NCBI RefSeq assembly: GCF_005502465.1
Contig: NZ_SCOT01000014.1
Span: 21,987 to 85,986, forward strand
Reading direction: 5' to 3'
DNA length: 64,000 bases
Origin: Sphingopyxis sp. L1A2A
Lineage (GTDB): Bacteria; Pseudomonadota; Alphaproteobacteria; Sphingomonadales; Sphingomonadaceae
Shown here: piece by piece, positions 25,418-33,537 of the stretch
How the letters are laid out: each line of letters starts with the position of its first letter
Numbering within the stretch: the first letter of the stretch is position 1
The notes under the pieces: model-generated
Seen by the model: the letters and a program-made list of their open reading frames with translations, nothing else
What the model was told of the DNA's origin: nothing
The model's database searches: none
Translations under genes and position numbers: made by a program

Positions 25418-26740
25418 TCAGGGCGCGGGCGGGAGCCCGCCGAATGTTACGATGCTTTCGCTGCGGTCGGCCGCCAGCGCCGACACGCCAAAGAAATGAT
25501 CGTCGACGATCACTCCGGGCAGCACCAGTTCGCTCGCGGCATCGCCCGCGACCTGGCGACTGTCGGTCCAGTCGAGCGTGTCGGCGCGGCGCCAGTGGAC
25601 GCGATAGGCGGCGGCATCCTTGACCGGTGTCCATTTGACCGTCGTGTTCGAGCTGACCGCGCCGTCGATGCTGACGCTGGCGGGCGCGGGCGGCGCGGCC
25701 GCCAGCTCGCTGGCCAGCGCGACGTTGAGCGCGGTGACGCGCGCCAGATAGGCAAAATCCATCTCGTCGACGGTGTCGCCATATTTTCGGCCATTGTCGG
25801 TCCGCAAATCCTGATGCTGGTGATCATAATCCTCGATCCCGACGGTGAAGCGGATCGCCGGATAGCCGAGTTCGAGCGCCGGCAGATGGTCGCCGCCGCG
25901 GCGAAAGCGGTCGGGGCGGCGCACCGCCAGCACCTCGAGTCCGATCGCCGGGCTTTGCTCGCCCGCCCGGATCGCCGCCTTGGCCAGTGCGCGCGACGGG
26001 CCGTCGTCCTCGCCGCCGATGCCGCGCCGCGCCAGCTGCGCCGCCAGATCCTCCGACGCGCGGATGCCCTCGCTGAACACCCGCACCCGATGGGCGACGA
26101 TCGTGCCGTCGGTTCCGTGCACGCCGCCGACGATGTCGTTGTTCAGCATCGCCGCGACCGGCCAATTCTGCGCCTTGGCGTGCTTGGCCAACAGGCGGCC
26201 GCCCCACAATCCCTGCTCCTCGCCTGACAGCAGCGCATAGACGATCGTCGCGCGATGCTGCTGCTTCGACAGCAGCCGCGCCGCCTCGATCACCAGCGCG
26301 GTGCCCGACGCATCGTCGTTGGCGCCGGGGGCGTCGGCGGTGAAATTCATCGGGTCGCTGACACGGCTGTCGATATGCCCCGCGATGATGATGACATGCG
26401 CGGGGTCGCCGGTGCCTTTCTGGATCGCCAGCACATTTTCGACAATGACGCCGTCCGGCGCGCGCGGCCCGTCAAAGCGATCGGCGATCCGTTCGATGGT
26501 CAGGCAACCGCCGCAAGCCTTGGAAATCCGTCCGAACTCGGCCGCGCCCCAGTTGCGCGCGGCGCCGATGCCGCGTTTCGGATCGGTCGTCGACGACAGC
26601 GTGTGGCGGGTGCCGAACGACACCAGCTTTTCGACGTCGGCTTTCAGGCGCGCGGGATCGGCGGCGGGGGTTTCGTCCTTCGCGTGCGCCGCAACGGGCG
26701 CGGCGAGGAGCAGGGCGGCGAGCAGGCTGTGTTTGATCAT
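25418..26740 (-). CDS. Secreted M28-family metallopeptidase
   Basis: A 440-residue exported zinc peptidase. The signal peptide (1-20, ends AHA-KD) is clear. Di-zinc ligands are in order: His122 (AGHIDSR), Asp142 (PGANDDASG), Glu174/175 (LSGEEQGLWG), Asp202 (NNDIVGG) and the DYDHQHQ block at about 305-310. A C-terminal fibronectin-type-III-like domain (about 350-440) follows. Aminopeptidase or carboxypeptidase activity cannot be decided. Leftward, after the glycine-zipper gene and its terminator. Confidence 0.85.
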   Translation of the reverse strand: MIKHSLLAALLLAAPVAAHAKDETPAADPARLKADVEKLVSFGTRHTLSSTTDPKRGIGAARNWGAAEFGRISKACGGCLTIERIADRFDGPRAPDGVIVENVLAIQKGTGDPAHVIIIAGHIDSRVSDPMNFTADAPGANDDASGTALVIEAARLLSKQQHRATIVYALLSGEEQGLWGGRLLAKHAKAQNWPVAAMLNNDIVGGVHGTDGTIVAHRVRVFSEGIRASEDLAAQLARRGIGGEDDGPSRALAKAAIRAGEQSPAIGLEVLAVRRPDRFRRGGDHLPALELGYPAIRFTVGIEDYDHQHQDLRTDNGRKYGDTVDEMDFAYLARVTALNVALASELAAAPPAPASVSIDGAVSSNTTVKWTPVKDAAAYRVHWRRADTLDWTDSRQVAGDAASELVLPGVIVDDHFFGVSALAADRSESIVTFGGLPPAP

Positions 26741-26766
26741 ACCGCTTCATGCGGCGTTGTGGCCAT

Positions 26767-26800
26767 AAAGAAAAGCCCCTCCCCGGCAGGGGAGGGGCTT
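26767..26800 (-). terminator. Intrinsic terminator on the minus strand
   Basis: A hairpin with arms AAGCCCCTCCCC and GGGGAGGGGCTT around GGCA, followed on the minus strand by TTTTCTTT. It lies just after the stop of the glycine-zipper protein gene at 26806 and before the M28 gene. Confidence 0.9.
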
Positions 26801-26805
26801 CAAGG

Positions 26806-27348
26806 TCAGCGCAGGCCCGAGAAACGGATGTCCTGCACGCGGCCATAACGGATGTCACAGGTGAATTTACCCTGGTCGTAGTAACCGCCACGGCCCCAGC
26901 GGCCGCCGTAACCGTCGCGGACGACGACGCGGCCCTTCACCTTATACCCGTCGCGCTTGCGATCGATGCTCGTCACCTGGGTGACGTCGGTGCTGCCATA
27001 GCGGCGGCTGCCGCGTTCGACCGCGTTCACGCACTGGTTCACCGCGCTGCGGCTGTTGCCATAGCGGTTATAGTCATAGCCATAGCCGTAACGCGGGTCG
27101 TCATAGCGGCCACGATAACGGTCGTCGTAGCGATAGCGGTCGTCATAACGGTCATAGCGGTCGTTGTTGCCGCTCGACAAAATCGCGGCGAGGCCGCCGA
27201 GCACGACGGCGCCGGCGATCACTTCGCCCGCACTGATCCCGTCGCGGTCGTACCGGTCGCGGGCGGCGGCGGGCGCGGCGCTCATCAACATCGCGCCAGC
27301 GGTGGCCGCACCAATTGCGGCCTTGGTCAGGTTGGTCTTGATAGCCAT
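26806..27348 (-). CDS. Secreted glycine-zipper-like protein, paralogue 1
   Basis: A 180-residue exported protein of unknown function. Signal peptide 1-29 (AAPAAA-RDR). The short hydrophobic segment ISAGEVIAGAVVLGGLAAIL is of glycine-zipper type. A Tyr/Arg/Asp-rich low-complexity linker (about 60-95) leads to a C-terminal domain with two Cys (QCVNAVE; FTCDIRYGRVQDIRF). The neighbour at 27549 has the same architecture and end motif. GAAGGAG precedes the ATG. Family resembles outer-membrane-associated 2TM glycine-zipper proteins. Confidence 0.78.
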   Translation of the reverse strand: MAIKTNLTKAAIGAATAGAMLMSAAPAAARDRYDRDGISAGEVIAGAVVLGGLAAILSSGNNDRYDRYDDRYRYDDRYRGRYDDPRYGYGYDYNRYGNSRSAVNQCVNAVERGSRRYGSTDVTQVTSIDRKRDGYKVKGRVVVRDGYGGRWGRGGYYDQGKFTCDIRYGRVQDIRFSGLR

Positions 27349-27548
27349 GGTTCGGTCTCCTTCAGGCGCAGGCAGCAGCGTTGCAGCCTGTTGGAGACGG
27401 TTTAGCGATTCGCGGGTGACGCGGTGCTGAACCCGTCGCTTATCTGGCGTTCAGCCTTGGTTTTGCCGGGGTTCAGCTTCAACACGAAGGGCCGCCCCAC
27501 CCAAAGGTGACGCGGCCCTGCGTTAAGCTGTTGATGAAGCGGCGAGGT

Positions 27549-28094
27549 TCAGCCGAAATTGACGTCGACGACGCGGCCGTTTCGATAGCTGCACCCGAAA
27601 CTGCGAACCTCGCCGCCCAGCCGCGACGCGGTGCCGGTGACGTACCAGCCGCCGTTGTTCGCTTCGGTGCCGTCGATGCGATCGACGCGCGCGTCGTCGC
27701 CCATTTCGGCCTCGACCGCCCAGCTGCACGCATCGGCGGCGCGGGTCTGGGCATCGCCATTGCCATAGGGGCGCGTGTCGCCGGCTTCCGGACGGTCGTC
27801 GACCGGCGGCACATAATCGCCGTCGCGCTGCTCATAGCGCTGGTCGTCGCGATACGGCGGATCGTAACGATAGTCGGGCGCGCGCTCGCGCTTGTTCTTG
27901 CTCGCAGCGCCGGCGATCGCGGCGATGGTGCCGATGATCAGCAGGCCGCCGAGCACGTCGCCGGTGCTGATGCGGTCGTGATGGCGATGACCCCAGCCGC
28001 CATGGCGCTGGCGCGCTTCGGCGGGGACGGCGCTGATCCCCACCGAGGTGACGACGACGGCGGCAGCGGCGGCAAGGCTGGTGAATTTACGCAT
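27549..28094 (-). CDS. Secreted glycine-zipper-like protein, paralogue 2
   Basis: A 181-residue exported protein. Signal peptide 1-27 (SAVPAEA-RQ). RISTGDVLGGLLIIGTIAAIAG matches the hydrophobic segment of the protein at 26806, followed by an Arg/Tyr/Asp-rich linker and a C-terminal domain ending FGCSYRNGRVVDVNFG, clearly paralogous to FTCDIRYGRVQDIRF. The start is the Met before the signal peptide (28094), with GGGGAG upstream. Function unknown. Confidence 0.78.
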   Translation of the reverse strand: MRKFTSLAAAAAVVVTSVGISAVPAEARQRHGGWGHRHHDRISTGDVLGGLLIIGTIAAIAGAASKNKRERAPDYRYDPPYRDDQRYEQRDGDYVPPVDDRPEAGDTRPYGNGDAQTRAADACSWAVEAEMGDDARVDRIDGTEANNGGWYVTGTASRLGGEVRSFGCSYRNGRVVDVNFG

Positions 28095-28215
28095 CGAGGG
28101 ATACTCCCCAAGGGCGGGCAATGGATGGTCCCGCCCGCAATGTCGCTGGTCTAGGCCGCCGATGCTTTCGCGCCGCTGAACCGTTGCCGCCGCGCGACGA
28201 GGCGAGTCTCGATAT

Positions 28216-28250
28216 GGAAAAGGCCCGCCATCGCTGCGATGGCGGGCCTT
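28216..28250 (-). terminator. Intrinsic terminator on the minus strand
   Basis: AAGGCCCGCCATCG and CGATGGCGGGCCTT form a 14-bp perfect stem with a CTG/CAG loop, followed on the minus strand by TTTTCC. It lies 36 bp after the stop of the gene at 28287. Confidence 0.85.
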
Positions 28251-28286
28251 CGGACCAGATACAGGTGACCAGACCTATCGGGTATG

Positions 28287-29129
28287 TCAGCAGGCGCAGC
28301 GCGGCTTGGGCCGGGGCTTCCACTTTTTCTTCGCCACATAGCGTTTCCGCACCGGCACATTTTCATAATAGGTGCGGGTGGTCGTCTCGACCGTTTCGGT
28401 CACCACGGGCGCACCACCGGTGATGATCGTCGTGACCACGACGCCCGGGGTGTAATAGCCATAGCCGTAACCATAGCTGCTCTGATAATAGCTCGCGCCG
28501 CCATGATAAGCGCCGCGGCTCGACCACCAGGCCTCGCATTTCTTCTTGTCCGACGCGTCGCCGATCGCGGCACCGGCCAGCGCGCCAAGCCCGCCGCCGA
28601 TCAGCGTGCCCGCGGTGCGATCACCGCGCCCCGCGATGCGGTTGCCGACGACGCCCCCCACGACTCCGCCGACAACCGCGCCGCCCACTGTACCCCCCCG
28701 GCCACAGCGGCGTTCCATTTCTGCATCGTGGCGCGGGTCGTACCCGCCCCCATGATGGCCGTGATGCGGCGGCGGATAACCCGCGCCATGCCCCTCGACC
28801 GTGCCTTCATAGCTGCCGTCGTACCGGCGGCCGTCGGGCGCTTCATAGCTACCGTTCCAGGTGCCGGTCCAGCGGCCCTCGGCGTCGTAACCCGACACGC
28901 GGCGATATTCGACTTCGCTCGGCACCCGGTCGGCATGGCCGGTGTACACGCGCACGTCGGGATCGGCGGGCGCGCCATAATCCAGCGCCGGGCGCGGGTC
29001 GTGATCATAGGATACGCCGGCTGCGACATCAGCGGCGGCGCGCGCGTCGATCATCGGCGCTTCGGCATGCGCACGGCCCGCCAGCAACAACGACCCTGCG
29101 GCCACCCCCAACAGAACGAACGTACGCAT
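28287..29129 (-). CDS. Secreted glycine-zipper 2TM-domain protein
   Basis: A 280-residue exported protein: signal peptide 1-22 (AHA-EAP), a repetitive YDGSYEG/HHGHHGGG region (about 75-140), then a classic glycine zipper GGAVVGGVVGGVVGNRIAG...GGGLGALAGAAIG (about 145-190), and a Tyr-rich, basic, Cys-containing C-terminus (KPRPKPRCAC). Members anchor to or span membranes as small oligomers; role unknown. AGGGAG precedes the ATG. Own terminator downstream. Third gene of a cluster of like proteins. Confidence 0.8.
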   Translation of the reverse strand: MRTFVLLGVAAGSLLLAGRAHAEAPMIDARAAADVAAGVSYDHDPRPALDYGAPADPDVRVYTGHADRVPSEVEYRRVSGYDAEGRWTGTWNGSYEAPDGRRYDGSYEGTVEGHGAGYPPPHHGHHGGGYDPRHDAEMERRCGRGGTVGGAVVGGVVGGVVGNRIAGRGDRTAGTLIGGGLGALAGAAIGDASDKKKCEAWWSSRGAYHGGASYYQSSYGYGYGYYTPGVVVTTIITGGAPVVTETVETTTRTYYENVPVRKRYVAKKKWKPRPKPRCAC

Positions 29130-29260
29130 GTCTAACTCCCTGTTCCCTCGGCCCGAACCGATTGGTTAACAGCTTGTTAGCAAAATTGGCGGCTTTTCGC
29201 GAATCCGTTAACCGTGAGGATTGCGTCCCGATTTGGGTCAGATGGTGCGGGGGGTGGCGG

Positions 29261-29746
29261 CTATGCCAGCGCCCCCGCGATCCGCGCCACCAGCGCCTCG
29301 GCCCCCGCCTGATCGGCGGCCGAAAACCGCCCCGGCAGCGGGCTGTCGAGGTCGAGCACGCCGACCAGCCGATCGTCCGCGATCACCGGGACGACCAGTT
29401 CGCTGCGGCTGTCGGCGTCGCACGCGATATGGCCGGGAAAGGCGTGGACATCGTCGACCCGCTGCGTCGCGCGCAGCCGCGCCGCGGCGCCGCATACGCC
29501 CTTGTCCAGCGGAATCCGGATGCACGCCGCCTTGCCCTGAAACGGGCCGAGCACCAATTCCTGCCCGTCAAAGCGATAGAAGCCCGCCCAATTGAGGTCG
29601 GGGATCGCCTGCCAGACCAGCGCCGCGACATTCGCCATATTGGCGATGCCGTCGGGCTCGCCCGCGACCAGCGCCGCGGCGGCGTCGCCCGCCTCGGCCC
29701 ACAGTTCGGCCGGATCGGTGGCGGTAAAGGCAAGCGCGGTGGACAT
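29261..29746 (-). CDS. msrC: Free methionine-(R)-sulfoxide reductase (GAF domain)
   Basis: A 161-residue fRMsr. The three conserved cysteines are at 75 (AACIR), 85 (GVCGAA) and 109 (HIACDADSRSE), with the same spacing (10 and 24) as Cys84/94/118 of E. coli. It reduces free L-methionine-(R)-sulfoxide through thioredoxin. The ATG at 29746 shares a base with the TAA of the upstream S9 peptidase gene (TAATG), so they are translationally coupled. Confidence 0.92.
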   Translation of the reverse strand: MSTALAFTATDPAELWAEAGDAAAALVAGEPDGIANMANVAALVWQAIPDLNWAGFYRFDGQELVLGPFQGKAACIRIPLDKGVCGAAARLRATQRVDDVHAFPGHIACDADSRSELVVPVIADDRLVGVLDLDSPLPGRFSAADQAGAEALVARIAGALA

Positions 29747-31899
29747 TATTCGACCGTCAGTCCGGTCCATTTCGCCGCGAACGCATATTTGTCGGCGGCC
29801 TCGGCGATGATCTTGTCGGTCGGTTTGCCGCTGCCGTGGCCGGCGCGGGTTTCGACGCGGATCAGATGCGGCTTGCTCCCCGCCTCGGCATGTTGAAGCT
29901 GCGCGGTATATTTGAAGCTGTGCCCCGGCACGACGCGGTCGTCGGTGTCGGCGGTGGTCACCAGCACCGCGGGATAGGCCGCCCCCGCCTTGATATTATG
30001 ATAGGGCGAGTAGCGAAGCAGATTGCGGAAATCACCCTCCTTCGACGGATAGCCATAATCGTCGACCCAGTAACGCCCGGCGGTGAAACGGTCGAAACGC
30101 AGCATGTCCATCACCCCCACCGCGGGCAGCGCCGCGGCGAACAGGTCGGGACGCTGGTTGGTGACCGCGCCGACGAGCAGCCCGCCGTTCGATCCGCCCT
30201 CGATCGCGACCTGACCTTTGCCGGCGATGCCCTGGGCGATCAGATATTCGCCCGCGCCGATGAAATCGTCGAAGACATTCTGCTTGTTGGCGAGCCGCCC
30301 GGCATCGTGCCAGGCTTTGCCATATTCGCCGCCACCGCGCAGATTGGCGATCGCCAGCACCCCGCCCTTGTCGACCCACGCCAGACGGGTGGGCGAGAAA
30401 GCGGGGGTCATCGACACGTTGAACCCGCCATAGCCGTAAAGCAGCGTCGGCGATCCCTTGCTGCGGTCGAGGCCCTTCTTCATCACGATGAACATCGGCA
30501 CCTCGGTACCGTCCTTCGATTTATAGAAACGCTGCTCGACCGAGAATTGGCTGGGGTCGAAGGTCAGCTTGGGCTCGGCGAAAATCTCGCTCTTTCCGGT
30601 TGCGGTATCGAGCCGGTAGATCGTGGTCGGCCGCGCATAGCTGGAAAAGGCATAAAAGGTTTCGGGGTCGCTCGATTTGCCGCCGAACCCCGATGCCGAC
30701 CCGATGTCGGCGAGGTTGATGTTGGCGACCTTTTTGCCGTCGAGCGCGATCATTTCGGCCTGCGATTTCGCGTCGCCCAGATAAGACAGGATGATGCGGT
30801 TGCCGACCCGCGACGCGCCGACCAGCGTGTTCGCGCTTTCGGCGACCAGTTCGGTCAGCTTGCCGGGATTGCGGATGTCCATCGACACCAGCCGCTCGCG
30901 CGGCGCGCCCTTGTTGGTGACAAAGGTGAACAGCGGTCCCTGGTTGGTCACATAGTCCCAGTTGTTGGCGAAATCGTCGACCAAAGTGATCGGTTTCCCG
31001 ATGCGTTTGCCCACCGGATAGAGCGTCAGCCCCAGCCGCGCGTCGGTGCCTTCGGACCCGAACACCAGCAGATACTGGCCGTCGTCGGTGACGATCGCGC
31101 TGTTGTTGAGCTTGGGCTTGGCGGGAGTGGCGTGGATCAGCACGTCGGCGCTCTGCGGGGTGCCGAGCTTGTGGAAATAGACGCTGTGATTTTCGTTGAG
31201 CGATTGGAACGCGCCGCCCGCGACGGGTTCGGGGAAGCGCGAATAATAAAAGCCGCTGCCGTCTTTCGCCCAATCGAGTGCCGAAAATTTCACCCAGCGC
31301 ACTTCGTCGGACAGATCCTGGCCGGTCGCGACGTCCTTGACCCGGACGATGCGCCAGTCGGTGCCGCCGTCCTGCACCGAATAGAGCAGATGCTTGCCAT
31401 CCTCCGACGGGTTCCATTCGGCGAGCGCGGTGGCGCCATCCTTCGCCCACAGATTGGGGTCGATCAGCACCCGCCCTTCGCCCTTCAGCCCCTCGCGGAC
31501 ATAGAGCACCGACTGCGGCTGGAGCCCGTCGTTGCGGGTATAGAAATAGCGCGTCCCCGCTTTGGTCGGCAGGCCGAAGCGTTCGTAATTATACAGCTCG
31601 GTCATCCGTTTCTTGAACGTGTCGCGGCCGGGCAGGGTGGCGAGATAGGCGTCGGTGACCTTGTTCTGTGCCGCGACCCAATCGGCGACCTTCGGATTGA
31701 CGCGAACATCGTCCTCCAGCCAGCGATAGGGATCGGCGACATCGACCCCGAACTGCGGATCGACCGTGTCACCCCGCGCGGTGTCGGGATAGGTCAGCGC
31801 CGGTGCGGGGGCCGATGCGGCTTCGGCTGCCTGGACCGCTGCGGGGGTCATCGAAAGGGCAACCAGCGCCAGCGGCGCGAACAGGGCTTTACGGGACAT
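29746..31899 (-). CDS. Secreted prolyl oligopeptidase (S9A)
   Basis: A 717-residue S9A peptidase with a signal peptide (1-24), so probably periplasmic. A seven-bladed propeller region (about 80-460) precedes the alpha/beta hydrolase. Triad: Ser570 (GGSNGG), Asp654 (TDTDDRVVP) and His688 (RAGHGSG). It cleaves peptides after proline. It is followed with TAATG overlap by the fRMsr gene. The 312-bp upstream gap is divergent with the 102-aa/radical SAM pair. Confidence 0.92.
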   Translation of the reverse strand: MSRKALFAPLALVALSMTPAAVQAAEAASAPAPALTYPDTARGDTVDPQFGVDVADPYRWLEDDVRVNPKVADWVAAQNKVTDAYLATLPGRDTFKKRMTELYNYERFGLPTKAGTRYFYTRNDGLQPQSVLYVREGLKGEGRVLIDPNLWAKDGATALAEWNPSEDGKHLLYSVQDGGTDWRIVRVKDVATGQDLSDEVRWVKFSALDWAKDGSGFYYSRFPEPVAGGAFQSLNENHSVYFHKLGTPQSADVLIHATPAKPKLNNSAIVTDDGQYLLVFGSEGTDARLGLTLYPVGKRIGKPITLVDDFANNWDYVTNQGPLFTFVTNKGAPRERLVSMDIRNPGKLTELVAESANTLVGASRVGNRIILSYLGDAKSQAEMIALDGKKVANINLADIGSASGFGGKSSDPETFYAFSSYARPTTIYRLDTATGKSEIFAEPKLTFDPSQFSVEQRFYKSKDGTEVPMFIVMKKGLDRSKGSPTLLYGYGGFNVSMTPAFSPTRLAWVDKGGVLAIANLRGGGEYGKAWHDAGRLANKQNVFDDFIGAGEYLIAQGIAGKGQVAIEGGSNGGLLVGAVTNQRPDLFAAALPAVGVMDMLRFDRFTAGRYWVDDYGYPSKEGDFRNLLRYSPYHNIKAGAAYPAVLVTTADTDDRVVPGHSFKYTAQLQHAEAGSKPHLIRVETRAGHGSGKPTDKIIAEAADKYAFAAKWTGLTVE

Positions 31900-32211
31900 G
31901 GCAAGGCGATCCTCATGATCCGGGGGAAATTATCGTGCGCCGATATGTAAGGATGGAAAAGCCGGGGGCAAGTGGATTTGTCCCGCGTCGCTCGCCGCCG
32001 ACCGTGCGAGTGCCCACCCTCCCATTCTGCCCGACTATGTGCCGCGGTGGGGCATAAATAATAGTGTATCAGTTATTTAGGCATAAACAGATGTTCTATC
32101 TATAGTATTACGTAACAACTAACTTGTCAGCCATCGCGTGCTGATTTACCCGAGTCACCGCAGCCACGGGTCGCAATTGTTCGGGCTGCGTAACCGGAAG
32201 GGATATTCCCG
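31900..32211. promoter_or_regulatory. Divergent, partly AT-rich intergenic region
   Basis: 312 bp without a gene between the prolyl oligopeptidase gene and the 102-aa gene. The stretch 32050-32130 is unusually AT-rich for this genome and holds GGCATAAA twice (32051, 32080; 29 bp apart) and the palindrome TTACGTAA (32108-32115). GGGATATTCCC (32200-32210) is palindromic and contains part of the Shine-Dalgarno of the next gene. Confidence 0.5.
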
Positions 32212-32520
32212 ATGAAAGCGACCCACGACTTAGCCACCAAATTTTCCTCCGCCCGCTTCGACAAGGGCCGAATGAAGGCCTTTGCCGAGCATGTCGCGAA
32301 GATCGAAGCGAGCGGCGACATCCAGATCATCGACATCTTGGACAACGGCATCCCGCCGTTCGAGGATCTGGCGAGCGTGCATTTCAAGGTGCCGCGGACC
32401 AAGATCGGCACCATATTGGGCGATCTGCTCAGCGCGGGCACGCTCAACCCCAGCGTCATCATCAACGGCATCCCGGCCGAACGGCTGGTCAATGTCCATG
32501 TCGCGGTGCGTGGGCACTGA
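32212..32520 (+). CDS. Small protein coupled to a radical SAM enzyme
   Basis: A 102-residue protein that I do not recognise. It has no Cys, signal peptide or membrane segment; it begins with a basic helix (ATKFSSARFDKGRMKAFAEHVAKIE) and continues in alternating strands and helices (IQIIDILDNGIPPFEDLASVHF...NGIPAERLVNVHVAVRGH). GGAAGGG lies 9 bp before the ATG. The TGA is followed by C (a leaky context), one codon, and then the TTG of a radical SAM gene in the same frame. It may be a substrate, a recognition partner or an N-terminal part of the enzyme. Confidence 0.7.
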   Translation: MKATHDLATKFSSARFDKGRMKAFAEHVAKIEASGDIQIIDILDNGIPPFEDLASVHFKVPRTKIGTILGDLLSAGTLNPSVIINGIPAERLVNVHVAVRGH

Positions 32521-32523
32521 CCG

Positions 32524-33537
32524 TTGGTCGGTGCCATTGCGAGCAAGACGGTTCAGGTTCACCTGAACCGTCGTTGCAACCTCGCCTGCGCGCATTGCTA
32601 TTCGGCTTCGGGACCGCGTGAAACCGAACAATTGCCGGTGGCCGCGCTGATCGACTTTCTGGAGGAGGCCGCGAACGAAGGCTATGGCGTCGTCGCCTTT
32701 TCGGGCGGCGAGCCGTTTCTCTACGACGATTTCGCGGCGGTGCTGGCGGCGGCGAAGGCGCTGGGACTGCGGCGCCTCGCGGTCACCAACGGCACCGTGC
32801 TGACCGGGCGGCGGGCCGCGGCGCTGGCGCTGCTCGACCTGGTGGCGGTGAGCGTCGACGGCCGCGAGGCGGTGCACAACCGCATCCGCCGCTCGCCCAC
32901 CGCCTTCGCGCGGATGCTGAAGGGACTCGACGTCGTGCGCGGCGCCGGGCTGCCGTTCGGGATCGCGCATACGGTGACTCGCGACAGCCTGGCCGATCTG
33001 CCGTGGATGGCCGAGTTTGCGGTGAAGCAGGGCGCGCGCATCCTCCAGCTGCATCCGCTCGGCATGGTCGGCGCGGCCCAAGAGGGGCTTGCGGGCGCCC
33101 AGCTCGACGGCGAAATCCTTGCGCGGACCTGGCTGACGGCGCTGGCATTGCAGGCCGATTATGGCGAGCGGCTGGCGATCCATGTCGATCTGTTCAACCG
33201 CGCAACGCTCGCCGCGCGGCCCGATCTGGTGGTGCCGGGGGAGGGCGGCGCAGCGGGCAACCCACGGCTTTCGGACATCCTCAACCCGCTGGTCGTGATG
33301 GCGAATGGCGAGCTCAGCCCGATCTGCCACGCGATGGGGCCGGGGTTCCGCTTTGGCCGTCTCGGCAGCGAACCGCTGCCCGAGATCGCCCGCCGCTTCC
33401 GCAGGTCGACGCTCGGCGATCTGCGCGCCCTGTGCCACGGCCTGTGGCAGGAGGTGGTCGATGATGAAGAGGGCTGGCCGTATCTCAACTGGTACGAACT
33501 GCTCGAAACCCGCGCGCAGCTACAGCTGGTGCATTAA
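32524..33537 (+). CDS. Radical SAM enzyme
   Basis: A 337-residue radical SAM protein. The cluster motif CxxxCxxC is Cys18, Cys22, Cys25 (CNLACAHC), with GGEP at 61-64 for SAM binding. Two C-terminal cysteines (268, 304) could belong to an auxiliary cluster, too few for a full SPASM domain. It resembles peptide-modifying or heme/PQQ-type radical SAM proteins. The only possible start is TTG at 32524, in the same frame as and 3 bp after the stop of the 102-aa gene. The end overlaps the next gene by 18 bp. Confidence 0.85.
   Translation: MVGAIASKTVQVHLNRRCNLACAHCYSASGPRETEQLPVAALIDFLEEAANEGYGVVAFSGGEPFLYDDFAAVLAAAKALGLRRLAVTNGTVLTGRRAAALALLDLVAVSVDGREAVHNRIRRSPTAFARMLKGLDVVRGAGLPFGIAHTVTRDSLADLPWMAEFAVKQGARILQLHPLGMVGAAQEGLAGAQLDGEILARTWLTALALQADYGERLAIHVDLFNRATLAARPDLVVPGEGGAAGNPRLSDILNPLVVMANGELSPICHAMGPGFRFGRLGSEPLPEIARRFRRSTLGDLRALCHGLWQEVVDDEEGWPYLNWYELLETRAQLQLVH

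Noticed and set aside
27487..27520. Terminator before the paralogue at 26806
   Set aside because: AGGGCCGC and GCGGCCCT can pair but the loop is long and no T-run follows on the minus strand; too weak to list.
29836..31950. Open frame of more than 700 codons antisense to the prolyl oligopeptidase gene
   Set aside because: Composition typical of a GC shadow; the sense strand has an intact S570/D654/H688 triad and signal peptide.
32212..33537. Selenocysteine at the UGA between the small protein and the radical SAM enzyme
   Set aside because: No SECIS-like hairpin is evident directly after the UGA and the residue would not align with a catalytic Cys. Read-through or coupling is simpler.
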